A stretch of 64,000 nt of DNA from Holtermannia corniformis (lineage: Eukaryota; Basidiomycota; Tremellomycetes; Holtermanniales). The notes beneath the pieces are model-generated. The model had not been told where the DNA came from. It did no database searches and saw nothing but the letters and a program-made list of their open reading frames with translations. The position numbers and the translations under genes are program-made. Positions 47,170 to 58,682 of this stretch are shown here, piece by piece. Positions within the stretch are counted from its first letter, which is position 1, and every line of letters begins with the position of its first letter. The stretch covers positions 379,798 through 443,797 of the forward strand of contig BCIJ01000017.1 in the NCBI GenBank assembly GCA_001599935.1. The letters run 5' to 3'.

Positions 47170-47379
47170 TGTTCGTGTTGGCTGAAAGCGAGATGGCCAA
47201 GATGTCAGCTCAAGCTGACCATCTTAAATCTGGGGATCCCGCGGCCCCGCATCCGTTCGGAGTTGTATCGTGCCGAGCTGGTGATCGGTTCGGGCCAGCG
47301 ACCGTGTCCGGCCATGCCGAGGTGATGCATCAAGCAGAGGTACGATACAACAACATGCGCTACAACAGCGTGGGCTCGA

Positions 47380-48526
47380 TCAGATGAGACGCCGAGCGAG
47401 GAGCACGACGAATGCCGAGAGGGCAAAGCCGAGGCAGAGGTCGATCCAGATGGGCGGCCGGGAGGACGAGGTGCGCCGTGGAGGCGGAGCCACGCGGGAG
47501 GCTAGAGCCGAGAGCTCTGTTTGCTGCAGAGTGAGCGTAAGGGCTGGAACGGCCGTAGGAGCCATCGGTATGCTCGGCGCGCGCTCGGCGTCACGAGGGA
47601 CGGACTGGACGGGCTCTGGTCTGTCTACAGCAATGGCTGGCGCTGGCTCTACTGGCGCAGCCGATTGATCACACGGGACCGGTGCCTCCGCTTGCACGGC
47701 ATCCGCGGCTGCTGACGATCCCGGCGTGCTCGACATCAGCTCGTGGTTGGAAACACCACAAGTGGGGCAAACCCACTCGCGCGAGCTGGGAGTGTCAGCG
47801 CGGCGTGCTGTCATCTTGGCGACGGTGATTGCTCACAGCTTTGCAAGCCTCCTTCGTTCAGCCTTGGGTGCGTCGAGCGCCCCAACGGCACTGAGCGCCT
47901 CACCCTGCTGCATCCAGAACGAGCGAAGGCCCAAGATTGCTGTGCGCGTCAGTCGTGTCTACAACGGTTTCATGCCAATACCCACCAGTTCGCACACCCC
48001 ACGCAGGTTGCCATGAGCCCGCGTGGAAGCTCGTGAGGCCGTCAATGCAGATCTACGATCACATGCGATCAGTCGGTGCAGCTGGTTGGAGGCTCAAGGC
48101 ACCTACCTTCTTGCCAAGCTCGAATCGACCGCTCGGTGTCAAGAGGATGATATCTGGTGCAGCCATGGGGTATTGCGGTGGCAATACGATCCGAAAGTGG
48201 TACAGGCCTGTTCCTGTCAGTCACAGCAGTAGCTCTCCCACATCCTATCCCAGATCATTGCGATCTCGAGCAGCGCTACTGACCTCCCTCGAATTCACTG
48301 CCCTCGACACCTCTGATCGTACAATGCCAATCGAACAAGTCGTCCTACTCGACCCCGCATGAGTCCTTTGTACCGTACAGCGTCCAGTTGACGGATGACG
48401 AACCTCGAGGGGTGCCGCCGTGAAATCGGCGTCAGTGTCTCTAGCCATCTCTGCTGCCTCTTGCATGATGCGCTTGACCGCTGTGCTCCTGAGGTTGACC
48501 TTGGACCGCGCTGGAGGGGATGCCAT
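47380..48526 (-). CDS. UBC6: Tail-anchored ubiquitin-conjugating enzyme E2, UBC6/UBE2J-like
   Basis: An E2 of ER-associated degradation. It starts MASPPARSKVNLRSTAVKRI. Joined exons give EWHCTIRGVEGSEFEGG, YHFRIVLPPQYPMAAPDIIL and LTPSGRFELGKKICIDGLTS, in which the C of KKIC is the active-site cysteine. Then come WQPAWGVRTALLALRSFW and GALDAPKAERRRLAKLSREW with a CPTCG motif. A Pro/Ala-rich linker follows and a C-terminal hydrophobic helix (IDLCLGFALSAFVVLLARRL) serves as tail anchor, with its end at the ER lumen. This is the UBE2J1/Ubc6 layout. It is divergent from MRP10 across 146 bp, a likely shared promoter. Confidence 0.88.
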
Positions 48527-48672
48527 TGTGCTTAGCTGTACGGTCCGTTGCTGGCGGCAAGTGGGTGGCGACTCTAACCCCGTTTGCCGTCAACAATGAC
48601 GTGTTCACCTCCTTTACTCTCTCGCCGTCTTACTGGTGTACCATCGTCCGACGGCACCGTCCAACACTCAGC

Positions 48673-49000
48673 ATGGTCAGGTTCAAGGTCCGCCCTCGCA
48701 AGGGTACGTCTCATCCCGACTCGGCACTGCCATGTCGAACACTGACACTGCACAGATCAAATCGTGCTCCCGTGCGCGCTCGAGCTGTCCGCCCTGCTCA
48801 ACTGCTTCGCCACCACGGGCGACCTGCGAGCGGTCGAAACATGCGCCATCTCGGCCAAAGCTCTGCACGCGTGCATGGCCGGCCAGGCAAAGGGTAAAGG
48901 CAGACCGTCAAAGAGCTCGGTACGTTCCTCCACGTTAGGTCAGAGTATACACCTGACGCGGTCGTGACAGATCAACCACCTGCTCGGCAAGATGAAGTGA
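48673..49000 (+). CDS. MRP10: Mitochondrial small ribosomal subunit protein MRP10 (mS37)
   Basis: Three exons (48673-48703, 48756-48919, 48971-49000) encode 74 residues. After a basic start (MVRFKVRPRK) there is a twin CX9C motif: Cys17-x9-Cys27 and Cys40-x9-Cys50. The tail KGRPSKSSINHLLGKMK matches the end of MRP10-type proteins. Twin CX9C proteins are oxidised by Mia40 in the intermembrane space; MRP10 then reaches the matrix ribosome. The gene is too small and too split to be obvious from single frames. Convergent with APC5, with 51 bp between stops. Confidence 0.83.
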
Positions 49001-49051
49001 TAGAGACGGCAAGGAAAACTAGAAACAGATGGAAAAACACTGCATAACCAC

Positions 49052-51938
49052 TCAAGCCCAGTGCTCGACCATCCGTACACCGACAAGCTGGATCACTTGA
49101 CCGACTTTTTGCACGCGAGCGACAGATGGCTCGTCTACTGTGTGAGAGGCAAGCGTGTGCGCGGCTTGCCATCTGGTAGCGTGCGGACGGCTTGCGTCGT
49201 CGTCGCCGTCGAGCATGGCGAGGAACGCCAAGATCTCGGTTTGGCGTTTGATCAGGTTCTGCGCGGTCGCAGCGTTGAGCGCGAGCTCGAGATAGTTACG
49301 TGCCGCAACTGCAACCGTTCAGCTGCTTGACGACTCGATCCTGCGATTCACGCACTCAAGCCCTCTTGCTCATGTACCGGCGCATCCAGAGCCTTTGTCA
49401 ATTCCGTCCGCGCGAGCACCCACGCGCCGATCGTGACCGTCTCAAGCTCTTGACTGTGATGAACCTGCCGAAATGACACTCAACACTACGCACGCCGACT
49501 GATGACGGTACTGACCTGCGGCCAGATTCGCTTGACCTCTTCAGCTGCTAGCTCTGCCATCCCGGTATCCTGCATCCCCTCGAGCACCTCGGCGAGCATG
49601 ACGGTCCCGAGGCGGTAGAGCGGCCACAGCGCGAGTTCCTGCGCGAGCTGTACACCCGCTAAAAGGTTTGGGAGGATAACATTCGGCGGGGCTTGACTTT
49701 GCTGCACGTTCATCAGTACCGAGCATGGCGGGTAGCGACGCTCACTGACCCTCAGCTTGCGCGACTGCGCGAGACAACTTTGAACCTGTTCCTGCGCGAG
49801 TCGGATCCCACCTTCTACACCCATCGGCGCAGGCGCAAACCTCGCTCGGGTCGGGCCACCAGGCCCATCGCGCCCCACTGACCCCTCGGGCGCTCGGAGA
49901 GACTCGATCACAGCAAGGGTAGCGCCATCTTCACGATTGGCCGCATCGCGCGTCAAGAGGTTCCAGATGGTATCAGACCAGATTGGGTACGTCTGCATTG
50001 ACATGCCGTGGATCACCGAGAGATCAAGAAGGGACGCGAGTGCGTCGTCGAGTCGGCCTTTTTGCGCTTGCTGTGACGGGTCAGTATTGTCCTGCTGCGT
50101 GTTGGATGAGTGGGACGTACCCTCTGTGCCCGTGCGAGCAACACTGTCCATTTCGAGTCTTCGCTCGCAGGCGGCGCATCGAGCGTCAGACTCTCGTGCA
50201 ATTCCGTCACTGGCTCGACACCTAGCTCTGTCAGTTAACCGTCACACATTGCACCCACGACTGACCCATCAATCCCCACAAACGCGCCTGCGCTGCGTGC
50301 CACTCGCCCGGCTCCAAAGGCTCTCGCTTGGCATCGCCCTTGACAACCTCCTTTCCGTCTTCATCAACCTCTGCCGGCCGCAGCGCAGCCTCGTGCCGCC
50401 CCAGAGCCTTGTAGATGCGCCGGAACGCTGATGGCACAGACTCGCCAAGGTCCATGGCAAGTGTTGCGCCCCATAGCTCGTCGCGAGCTGCCGTGATCGA
50501 GGGGATCTTGCTCAACGAGAATGAGACTTGTTTGATCAGGTTTGCTTGGGTTGGAAAGGTGGACGACGAGGCGGTCTCCATTGAGATGCGGTGGAGCAGG
50601 CTGTGAGCCTCAGCAGGGACAACTCGTAGGTTGCTGCAATCACTGACCCCATGCAAAACTGCAGACAGTCACGATCCCCTTCTGTTCGTGCAATCTTGAT
50701 TGCTTCGTTCGTCGCCTGGACCCATCAGCACTGTCCGCTCACGACTGCTGCGCTCACATGCCGCGCAGCCTCCATCCCGCCGGTACTGTAGTGGTACGAT
50801 GCTAGGTTGAGCAACGCGTGCTGGTGCTGACCCCTGGACCCTCTCAATGGCTACCACTTGCAGATGCAAGCTACCCACCGACCGCTCCGTGGAAAGCGAT
50901 AGTCGTAAAACTGGCGTAAAGACGCCAGGGCTAGCGAATAGTCGCCAGCGGCCGCTGCCGCTTGATGGCTGTGGCAATCATCAGCCTGCAACATGCTGCC
51001 GTCTGTATATCTTACGTTTCTAGGGCCCGGACTCGCGTCTCGAGCGTGTCCGACATCGCGTTCCGCTCTACGCGGTGTGAGTGTCTTACAGTCCAACTCA
51101 TAGACTCACTGTCCAACCGCTCCACTGTTGTAAATGGACGAGTTGGCGCAGCCGCCGTCCACGCGGCCAGCTGCCTCGCGAGGCGGGTCAGACCGTCGAA
51201 AGAGAGCTTTTGTAGGCCAACAATCATCGAACGGCAGAACAGGCCAAAGGGTGAGCGCCGATACTGACCAGAGTCAGTCCAGCTGTAAGAGCGAACGCGC
51301 AACCGCACCAAGGGCTCTGGCGCGTCGGGGATCTGCAAGAGTCAGCTCGTTAAACACTACGCACAAGCAACACACATCTTCATCTGCATAGTTGACCAAG
51401 GACGAGAGGTTGCGAATCATACCTGTGCTCGCGTCAACGTTGTACGATCCGTCTTGTGCGACTGACTTTGCAACAGGTCACATCCCCTCGCTACGTCTGC
51501 GTGGGACATGGGTCGCGAGCCGGCACCCAGGGTATCTAGTAGAGCGAGACGCCGTTTTCCAGAGAGCTCGATCTGAGAGCGCACGGTTTGACCGTCGCGG
51601 TCATGGCTCAAGTCGTCGAGGGCTCCGAGTTGTCGAGCTTGGTCGGATGAGACGCAGCGTTGAAAGTCGGTCTCGAGCTGGGCGAATGTTCGAGGTTGAG
51701 CGTGCACCTATGCGGATGTCAGCCATGCAGCACTAGGGTGCGAGCGAGGCTAGCAGCAGACCTCGAAGACCTCCTCGGCAATGAGCTTGTAGACGTCTGA
51801 GACGAACTGCGGCGAGTCGACGTTGCCAGCCTCGGCTGCATGACACAGCAAGAAGGCGACCACGATCCGATGCGGAGTGACTGGCTCGAGCTGACGCCTG
51901 CCCACACTTGGGCCCGGTTCGCGTTGATGATCCGACAT
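49052..51938 (-). CDS. APC5: Anaphase-promoting complex subunit 5
   Basis: APC5 is a TPR scaffold of the APC/C ubiquitin ligase. Exon 1 reads MSDHQREPGPSVGRRQLEPV and then TPHRIVVAFLLCHAAE, the conserved N-terminal helix (TPHxI). The next exons include FALFCRSMIVGLQKLSFDGL and TRLARQLAAW. The diagnostic APC5 TPR is QHALLNLASYHYSTGGMEAA, followed by ATNEAIKIARTEGDRDCLQF. Further helical repeats include RTGTEGTSHS-adjacent exons, QKGRLDDALASLLDLSVIHG and LPNLLAGVQLAQELALWPLY. The C-terminus is AARNYLELALNAATAQNLIK to RMVEHWA. At least eight small introns interrupt it. The family call rests on the N-terminal TPHRI and the central TPR wording. Confidence 0.8.
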
Positions 51939-52105
51939 GATGATGATGATTGTCGACGACTAATGAGCGACGTGCTGTTGGTCGCCACCACCAACGACGA
52001 CGACGACGACGAGACTGCAAAGAAGAAGAAGGCTGGAGCTGCATGCAAGCCCTCGTACCGACTGCACGCTGTCTGCAGATCCGCTTGGCTGTGCGAGTGC
52101 AAGCA
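51939..52105. promoter_or_regulatory. Short divergent promoter APC5 / lipase with trinucleotide runs
   Basis: Only 167 bp separate the two ATGs. It contains an ATGATGATGATGATT run overlapping the APC5 start, a GACGACGACGACGACGAG run near 51997 and GAAGAAGAAG near 52021. An open frame in phase with the lipase runs back to about 51950, so a longer N-terminus is conceivable. Confidence 0.45.
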
Positions 52106-54184
52106 ATGACCGACGGCGGTCCTTCATCCACATCCACATCCTCCATGACGCTCAGCTCGTCGCCAGTCGTCGACCGCAAAGGCAAGGGCAGGGCTACAGA
52201 CGGAGATGTGACGCCTGTACCGGGTGGGCGAGATCATGCTGGTGCACGGACACCACCACCGACGGCGCCGTTGGCCTGCATGCTCCAAGAGGCCCTCAAT
52301 ACGCCATTGTCGACCGCCAGTGAACCATCGAGTATCGACTCGCAGTATCCACCCTCACCCTCGCCAAGACGGCCTGATCATGTCCTATCTACACCACCGC
52401 TGGCCCATCACCCGAGCTACCCTACGAGCAGCAGCAAGCGGCCACAGCTCGTCTCGCAGCTAACTCGGTCGACGCTGCCAATCTCCAGTCTGTCGTATGC
52501 GACCGTCGCACCCGGGTCTATCGACGCCATGCTCGGCTTGTCGCAGAGCCTGCGCCAGCCCTCGTTCAGCTACCAGCCAGAACCCGGCTCGCCCAAAGTC
52601 ATTCATCGTCGACAGGCATCGGTGGCAAGTCAGGCGAGCTCATCGTCTTCTCGACCTTCGTTTCCGGATCTAGACCCTGCTACGGGCTTGCCCCTGTCTG
52701 CTGCCGACAAGCCGCATAGCGGTACGCCATCAGACAACCAGCTACATCTTCAACGAACCATCAGTTCCCTACTCGCCCACCCGGCCGACCACGCTCAAAG
52801 CAAACCAGCCGCGTCAACGTCCTACCTGCCCTCCCTCCCGTCGTTTGGCAACCTGTCTATCGGCCTGCCCGGACGCGCAAGCAATGATGGCCCACGACCG
52901 GCGCAAAGGCAGCTCAGCACGTCGTCGCGCGATTCGGCGTCGTGGGGCTCGTCTCTTGGAAACTGGTGGAACGGCGGGACAAAGGGCATGATGGCAGATG
53001 AGGACGTCAAGGGCTCGGCAGAAGAGACGCAGGCCAAGCTGAATGAGAAGTGTGGGTGCGGTTGGTGCTGGCTTTTGCTGACGGGATAGATCGGACGCCG
53101 AAGAACCCTGTAGTCTTCTGCCACGGACTGCTTGGATTCGACTACCTGGGTGGGTCACGAGACAGTCTGTGGGTTAGTCGACTGACAGACCGACAGGACC
53201 AACGAGTCTCCCACCGTGCGTTCACCGCCGTGTTCCGTTCAAGCGCTTGCTGAAGCTCACAGGCTGCAAATCTCCCACTGGCGAGGGATCCGCGAAGTCC
53301 TCGAGTCCAACGGCGTCGAAGTCTTGATCACCCGGGTACCCGCCACGGCCTCGATCGAAGATCGAGCCAAGATCCTCGACGACGTGATTGCGGAAAAGTT
53401 TCCCGGTCGCGACGTCAACTTGATCGGGCACAGCATGGGCGGATTGGACTGTCGCTATCTGACTTCGCAGTTGAACCCGACACGGTTCAACGTTGTGAGC
53501 GTGACGACGGTTGCGACGCCGCATCGGGGGTCACCGTTTGCAGACTATGTGATTGATTCGGTGATTGGCCGTGAGTTTTGCGCTGCGTTTGCCGCAGAAG
53601 ATGCTTATGTCTGCCAGGCGAGCGGTTGCCGACGTTGCTTGGGATGCTGGAAACGTTCAAGCTCGAGAACTCTGGCGATGGCTCGGCGTTTGATGCGCTC
53701 TCGACACGATCAATGAAGCAGTTCAACGCGCTCGTGCTGGACCGCCCAGACGTCAAGTACATGTCGTGGGGCGCTGCGTTTGAGCCCGGTCTACTCGATA
53801 CATTCAAGTGGGTTGATCGGATCGATCGTGGCTGCGGCTGACAGGATGCAGGTGGCCGCATTCAGTCATCCTAGCAAAGGAAGGCCCCAATGACGGCCTG
53901 GTCTCTGTTCAGAGCGCGCAATGGGGCGAGTACAGGGGTACCCTTCTCGGCGTCAACCACCTGGATCTGTGAGTGCCCTTCGCCGTGTGCATGCGTCCGG
54001 CTGACGACCCGAGCGTCGGCTGGGTCAACCACGTCCGATACGCATTCTCAAACTGGTCCGGGAACCCCATCACGTTCAAGCCGGCTACTTTCTACCTCGA
54101 AGTCGTGAGTCGCTGCGCCTCGGCCGGCAGGTTGCTGACTGGGGTCGTTTGCAGGCAGACTACCTGGCCGGGCAAGGCTACTAA
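52106..54184 (+). CDS. Triacylglycerol lipase, TGL2-like alpha/beta hydrolase
   Basis: About 300 N-terminal residues are Ser/Pro-rich and probably disordered (start MTDGGPSSTSTSSMTLS). After an intron at about 53052 the hydrolase fold begins YRTPKNPVVFCHGLLGFDYL, with the oxyanion HG, then ISHWRGIREVLESNGVEVLI. The nucleophile elbow is LIGHSMGGLDCRYL (catalytic Ser in GHSMG), followed by VTTVATPHRGSPFADYV. A later exon holds EGPNDGLVSVQSAQWGEY and GVNHLD, giving the probable catalytic Asp and His. The end is FYLEVADYLAGQGY. The family includes yeast Tgl2, a mitochondrial lipase acting on short and medium chains. No clear targeting peptide is visible here. Confidence 0.85.
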
Positions 54185-54460
54185 CCTTTGCCTTGCCGCG
54201 CATCTCCGTTGTCCTACTGTATACGTCGTCCGCATGCATGCTGCATTGTTCGCTATTGTCGGCGTTGCGGTCGCCGATGCCGACGCCGACGCCACGAGCC
54301 CCGCCAAGGCCGCCCGGTCCGCCGAGACGGGGACGGCGCCGTCGAGTGCACCGCCGAGGGCAGCGAGCGTGCAGACGGCGCTCGGTCGGGCGTTGAAACA
54401 GCTTGAGTGGCCGCCGGTCCCATCAGCGGTCGAGCACAGCACAGCACCGGACCGCACACA

Positions 54461-57204
54461 ATGTCGACTTCACCCACCACCGCCCAGTCCCAGTCCCAGA
54501 AGGTCACGCCCGTCGCTCGCTTCGGGTTTGCAAAGTCTCGCAAGTCGAGCTGTGCTCTGTGTCACCGTCGCAAGATCAAGGTAGGTGCACCGCTCGTATC
54601 CCTTTCAACGACCCGCTGAGCCCCTATCGACCGACAGTGCGATCAGTCTCGGCCAGCATGCTCTTCTTGCCTGCGCAAGTCGAAACCGTGCGTGTACGCC
54701 GACGAAGCTCCTCGTACTGGTTCCAACGCCTCGACTCTGGCACCGGCAGATTCAACCATGGCAAAGGCAAAGCAGGCGACGGCCATCCGCGATCGGGTTC
54801 TCAATGGCTTTGATAGTGATTCGGAAGCCGAGCCCGCACCGTCGTCTGTGCGTGATCAGTCTGCCGCAGCCAGCACGGACACGGCCGTTAAGAAAGAGGT
54901 GGGCGATGCAGCCTCGGGCTCGCCAGTGACGGCGTCGGAACCATCAGCCAAGCGGCGCTCACCGCGTCGCGACCTCGATGAGGACGACGAGTTGGCAGAG
55001 CATGCCGATGGCCTCGTCGAGAGCCCGAGGCAGACGTCGGTTCCGCTCGTTACCAACGACGACGCCAGCCAGCGCGAGTCGAACGATGCAGGCAAGCGAT
55101 CTCGAGAGCGTTCGATCGACGACGAGATCTCTGGCGAGGTGGGTGGTCGCTTGGAGATTGAGAAGGCGCTAATGAACCGTACAGCTGCTCGAGCTCGCTT
55201 CTGCACCGGCTCCAAAGCCCAAAAAGTCGAGATCTGGCAGACACTCGAGCTCGCACGCTGGCTCAAGCCAGCACGTACCACAACACTCGCAGACACTGCC
55301 GGCGTCGACCCGTACCCACCCGAGCTCAAGTCGAGGCCACCGCGTGAACGGACAGCATGCTGCTCGGTCTCGACATTCCGACTACCCACCCACCCCAGCT
55401 TCTGCAACCCATGCCAACCCCTACACTACAGCGCTGCTGCCACTTGTTGCCTGTCTCCCATCAACCGATACGCAGTCGATTCTCTTCAACACGTTCTTCA
55501 CCGATCCGTTCCTTGCGCAAGGCATCAGCCTGCTGCGCCCGCAATACCTTGACGATTTCCGGACAATGAACAAGCGCCGTAACCATGGTCGCTTGCGCGA
55601 GGGCGACGCCACGACGCTCGCAAATGCATTTGCATTCCTCGCCGTCAGCCTGCGGATCCTGCCGGAGGAGACAGGTCGACTCTTACTCGCTGCCGCGCCT
55701 GTACCGTCTGGTTCGGCGCAGAACGCCAGCGCGCCAGTGTACCCTCGCTCACTATCACGCATCCTCGCTGCGCTTCCACCACTAGCAAACGATCCAACAC
55801 CACTCTACCATCGATACTTTGACCTCGCGCTGCTCACCGCCCAGATTGCCGAGGAGTCGGATCCACCGAGCGTCATGCTCGTCATGCTCAAATTGACCTT
55901 GTATCGCTATTCGGTGCTGGGACACAAGCATGATCGACTGCTTCCGGCCGGTGGCTGGCTCGCGCAGGGGATCAAGGTTGCCCAGGCGCTGGGTATGGGC
56001 AAAGAGTGGGATGGGATCCCTCAGGGCGAGCGTGAGCTCAGGCGAAGAGTCATGTGGGCGCTTTATATCGCCGATCGCCAGCATTCATAGTGAGTCTGCA
56101 GCTCGTACTCATCTCAGTCACTGACGGCGCCGCAGCTTGACGTCGTTTCCATACACCATCTTTGACGGCCACAACCTCATCGCATTGCCGTCACCCATCT
56201 CCGAGGCCGACTTGTATGCCATCCCGCCCGACGCGCCTGCCCTGCCGGCTTCTACAACGGACGCAGCACCCACAGCTAGTACCTCGCTGTTCATCCAAGC
56301 CCACCTCGCGCGCCTGATCACACCCGTGCTCGATTCCTTTGTGACTGTATCCCAGGCTGGCACACCGCATGACCTTGTACTCCGCTTCGACTCATCCATC
56401 AACGCCTTTCAAGAAGCACTGCCAGCCTACCTCCGCTTCTTCCCGCTCACCAACACCTCGTTTGACGGTCAGCACCCGTATCTTCCTGCACACCGTATCC
56501 ACCTACACGCCACGCTACTAGCGTACCGTATCGGCGTCCATCGCTCCCATCTCCCACAATACCTTGATCCGGCAACCCCAACGCCAGCACGTAAACTCAT
56601 TGCCCAGCTTTGCATCGCAAACCTCCGCGTTCATCGCTCGGCGCGCATGCTTGATGCCAAAGTCGCGCCGAGGCTGTTCGACCCGGCCTCAGTGTTCGAA
56701 GCGGCTGCGACGCTCGGCCTCGTCATGCACGTTGACAAGGTCTTGCTGGCGCTCACGCCTGCCTCGGACGAGTGGATCCAGATGCGCACGGCCGCGGCGG
56801 ATGCGATTGAACTGTTGGACGGCGTGGTGCAGTGGCCAGACTGTGGGGCTTTGGCGCAAAAAGCGGCGATTGTCTTGCGCGAGATGATGCTGAGGGTTGA
56901 CACGTTTGAGCGGTGAGCTTGCGAGTGGATAAACTGGGTTGTGGCTGAACAGTACAGACCTGCCAGCAGGCCGCCATCGGCGAATGGCACTCGTCTCCAA
57001 GAGACCGTTCTGGATGCACCGCCAGAGAAGGTGGTTGTCGAACACGGCGCATCGCCACCAGCATGCGCTACACCCTCGCCGGTAGACGTCGCCGCCTCGC
57101 GCGTCATCGCCTGGCTAGACCACTGGCGGACCCACAACCTCGAGTACCTCATGCGCGAAGCCGAATGGGTCAATGGCTGGGAGACAATCGCAGGCACCAT
57201 GTAA
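54461..57204 (+). CDS. Zn2Cys6 fungal transcription factor
   Basis: The binuclear zinc cluster is split by an intron: CALCHRRKIK then CDQSRPACSSCLRKSKPC, giving C-x2-C-x6-C-x6-C-x2-C-x6-C. Next is an acidic, Ser-rich linker with SAKRRSPRRDLDEDDELAEH. An intron at about 55343 joins to HANPYTTALLPLVACL and FNTFFTDPFLAQGISLL. The fungal-specific regulatory domain has FAFLAVSLRILPEETGR, WLAQGIKVAQALGMGKEWD and ERELRRRVMWALYIADR, followed by LTSFPYTIFDGHNLIALP. The C-terminal exon ends NLEYLMREAEWVNGWETIAG. It should act in the nucleus as a DNA-binding regulator. Targets cannot be inferred from the neighbours. Confidence 0.9.
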
Positions 57205-57287
57205 TGACGGTCACGATCCGCCCATACGTTGTATCTGACGCTGATGAACATATTATATGTCAACCGTGGGTGCTACAACTGAATGGA

Positions 57288-58262
57288 CTACATGAGCACA
57301 CAGCACCCCGCGCCGTGGCTTCTGCTCTTGTGTGCCGGCTTGACTGGTGTCGGCGGTTTCTCGGGGATCCCTTGAGTGGCTGCTAGCGCCTTCGAGGCGT
57401 TGATGGCGATCCGCTGCGACGTCAGTCTCTCCGAATGGGCGAATCGATTCAAGCACCTTTTGGTCACGCCGGACGAGCCGGATCAGCTCTCGAAACGCAA
57501 CGTCGACATTCACGGCCTCGCGCGCAGAGCACTCGATGAAAGGTGATGCAAGCCGTTTCGCCAGGTCCCGGCCTTCGAGCTGGCCTACTCTGCGATGTCG
57601 TTCCAGATCGCACTGTGCGCAGTTGAGCTGTGGCTGTGATAGGATCAACAGAAGAGAGCGCTCACCTTGTTGGACGCGATCACACACGGCACCGTATCTC
57701 GGTCTTTAGTCCGCAGGATGCCCTGGTGGAACGCTTCGACGGCTTCGAAAGACCGTCGATCGGTGATGGAATAGACGAGGAGAAAGCCCATGCCGTAGCG
57801 ATACCACTGATCTTGCATTGCGCTGGAGACGTTGGAATCATGGCAGACTGGCATGGAACAAGACTGACCTGTATTCCTCTGTCGCAGGGTCAGCTCACCA
57901 CGTTAGCAGCAGTCGTGAGGGCACACCTTGGCCTGCCGTATCCAGGATGTCTAGTTGCACGGCCTCGCCGTCGATCAGTCGTTGACATCGATATGCATCT
58001 TCAATCGTCGGGTTGTAGTCACTGTTCTATCAGCTCGAGCCGCCGCGTAGCCCGCACGCACTCGTCGACAAACTGGGCTGAAACGTATTGGATAGTAAGA
58101 GAGCTCTTGCCAACTCCTGAATGACGGTCAGCGAGCATCCAGTCCCCGCCAGGCCGTCACGCACCACCACTGCCGACAACGACCAGTTTCTGCTCTCTGA
58201 CCAGCTGGGCCTAGACCGGGATCAGTGCCGCTTGAGGCGATAAGCGCACTCACCTTGGACAT
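57288..58262 (-). CDS. Ras-family small GTPase with CVLM CAAX box
   Basis: Exon 1 is only MSK. Following exons give [16 protein letters not shown] + [18 protein letters not shown]; both glycines equivalent to Ras 12 and 13 are present. Switch I is YNPTIEDAY, and switch [11 protein letters not shown] with [20 protein letters not shown] follows. G4 is NKCDLE, split by an intron, and G5 is ECSAR in place of the usual SAK. A 44-nt intron after LVRRDQK leads to [18 protein letters not shown] and the end CCVLM. The CVLM box predicts farnesylation, and the neighbouring Cys palmitoylation, so plasma-membrane signalling is likely. Without that last intron the CAAX box would be missed. Ras1- versus Rsr1-type cannot be decided. 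Confidence 0.88.
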
Positions 58263-58682
58263 TCTCCCCGCCCTCCTGTCCCCGTTGCTGTACTTATCTA
58301 GCTAGTGAGCAAAGCGGTACGGCGACGTAGTGAGCTGCGTTGGCCAAGAGTGCAAAGGTAGGGTCCGGGACGAGAGTGGAAAGCACAAAGGAGCACAGGA
58401 TCGACCGGCGGCAGGTTCGCCCTGAGTGTGAGCGGTGTCGACCGAGATATCGCTGGGATTCGCACACGGGTATGGACCGTCAAGCGTAGCTCTACCTGAG
58501 ATCCGCCGAGCACTCGGGGCAGCGAGCGCTGACAACACACCCAAGCGCAGAATCTTGGTCCGCTACCGTCCGCCGGCCGAGATGCACAACGTCCTTTCTC
58601 AAAGGACACATAGCCCTGCTCCCGTGGCGACCGCGAGAAACGCCGCAAGGATCTACAATGTGTCGCATCTCGCGATTCTACT
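58263..58682. other. Intergenic between Ras and PAQR genes
   Basis: Only short, unconserved frames. It contains the Ras promoter and the 3' end of the PAQR gene (both on the minus strand). No element was recognised. Confidence 0.5.
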
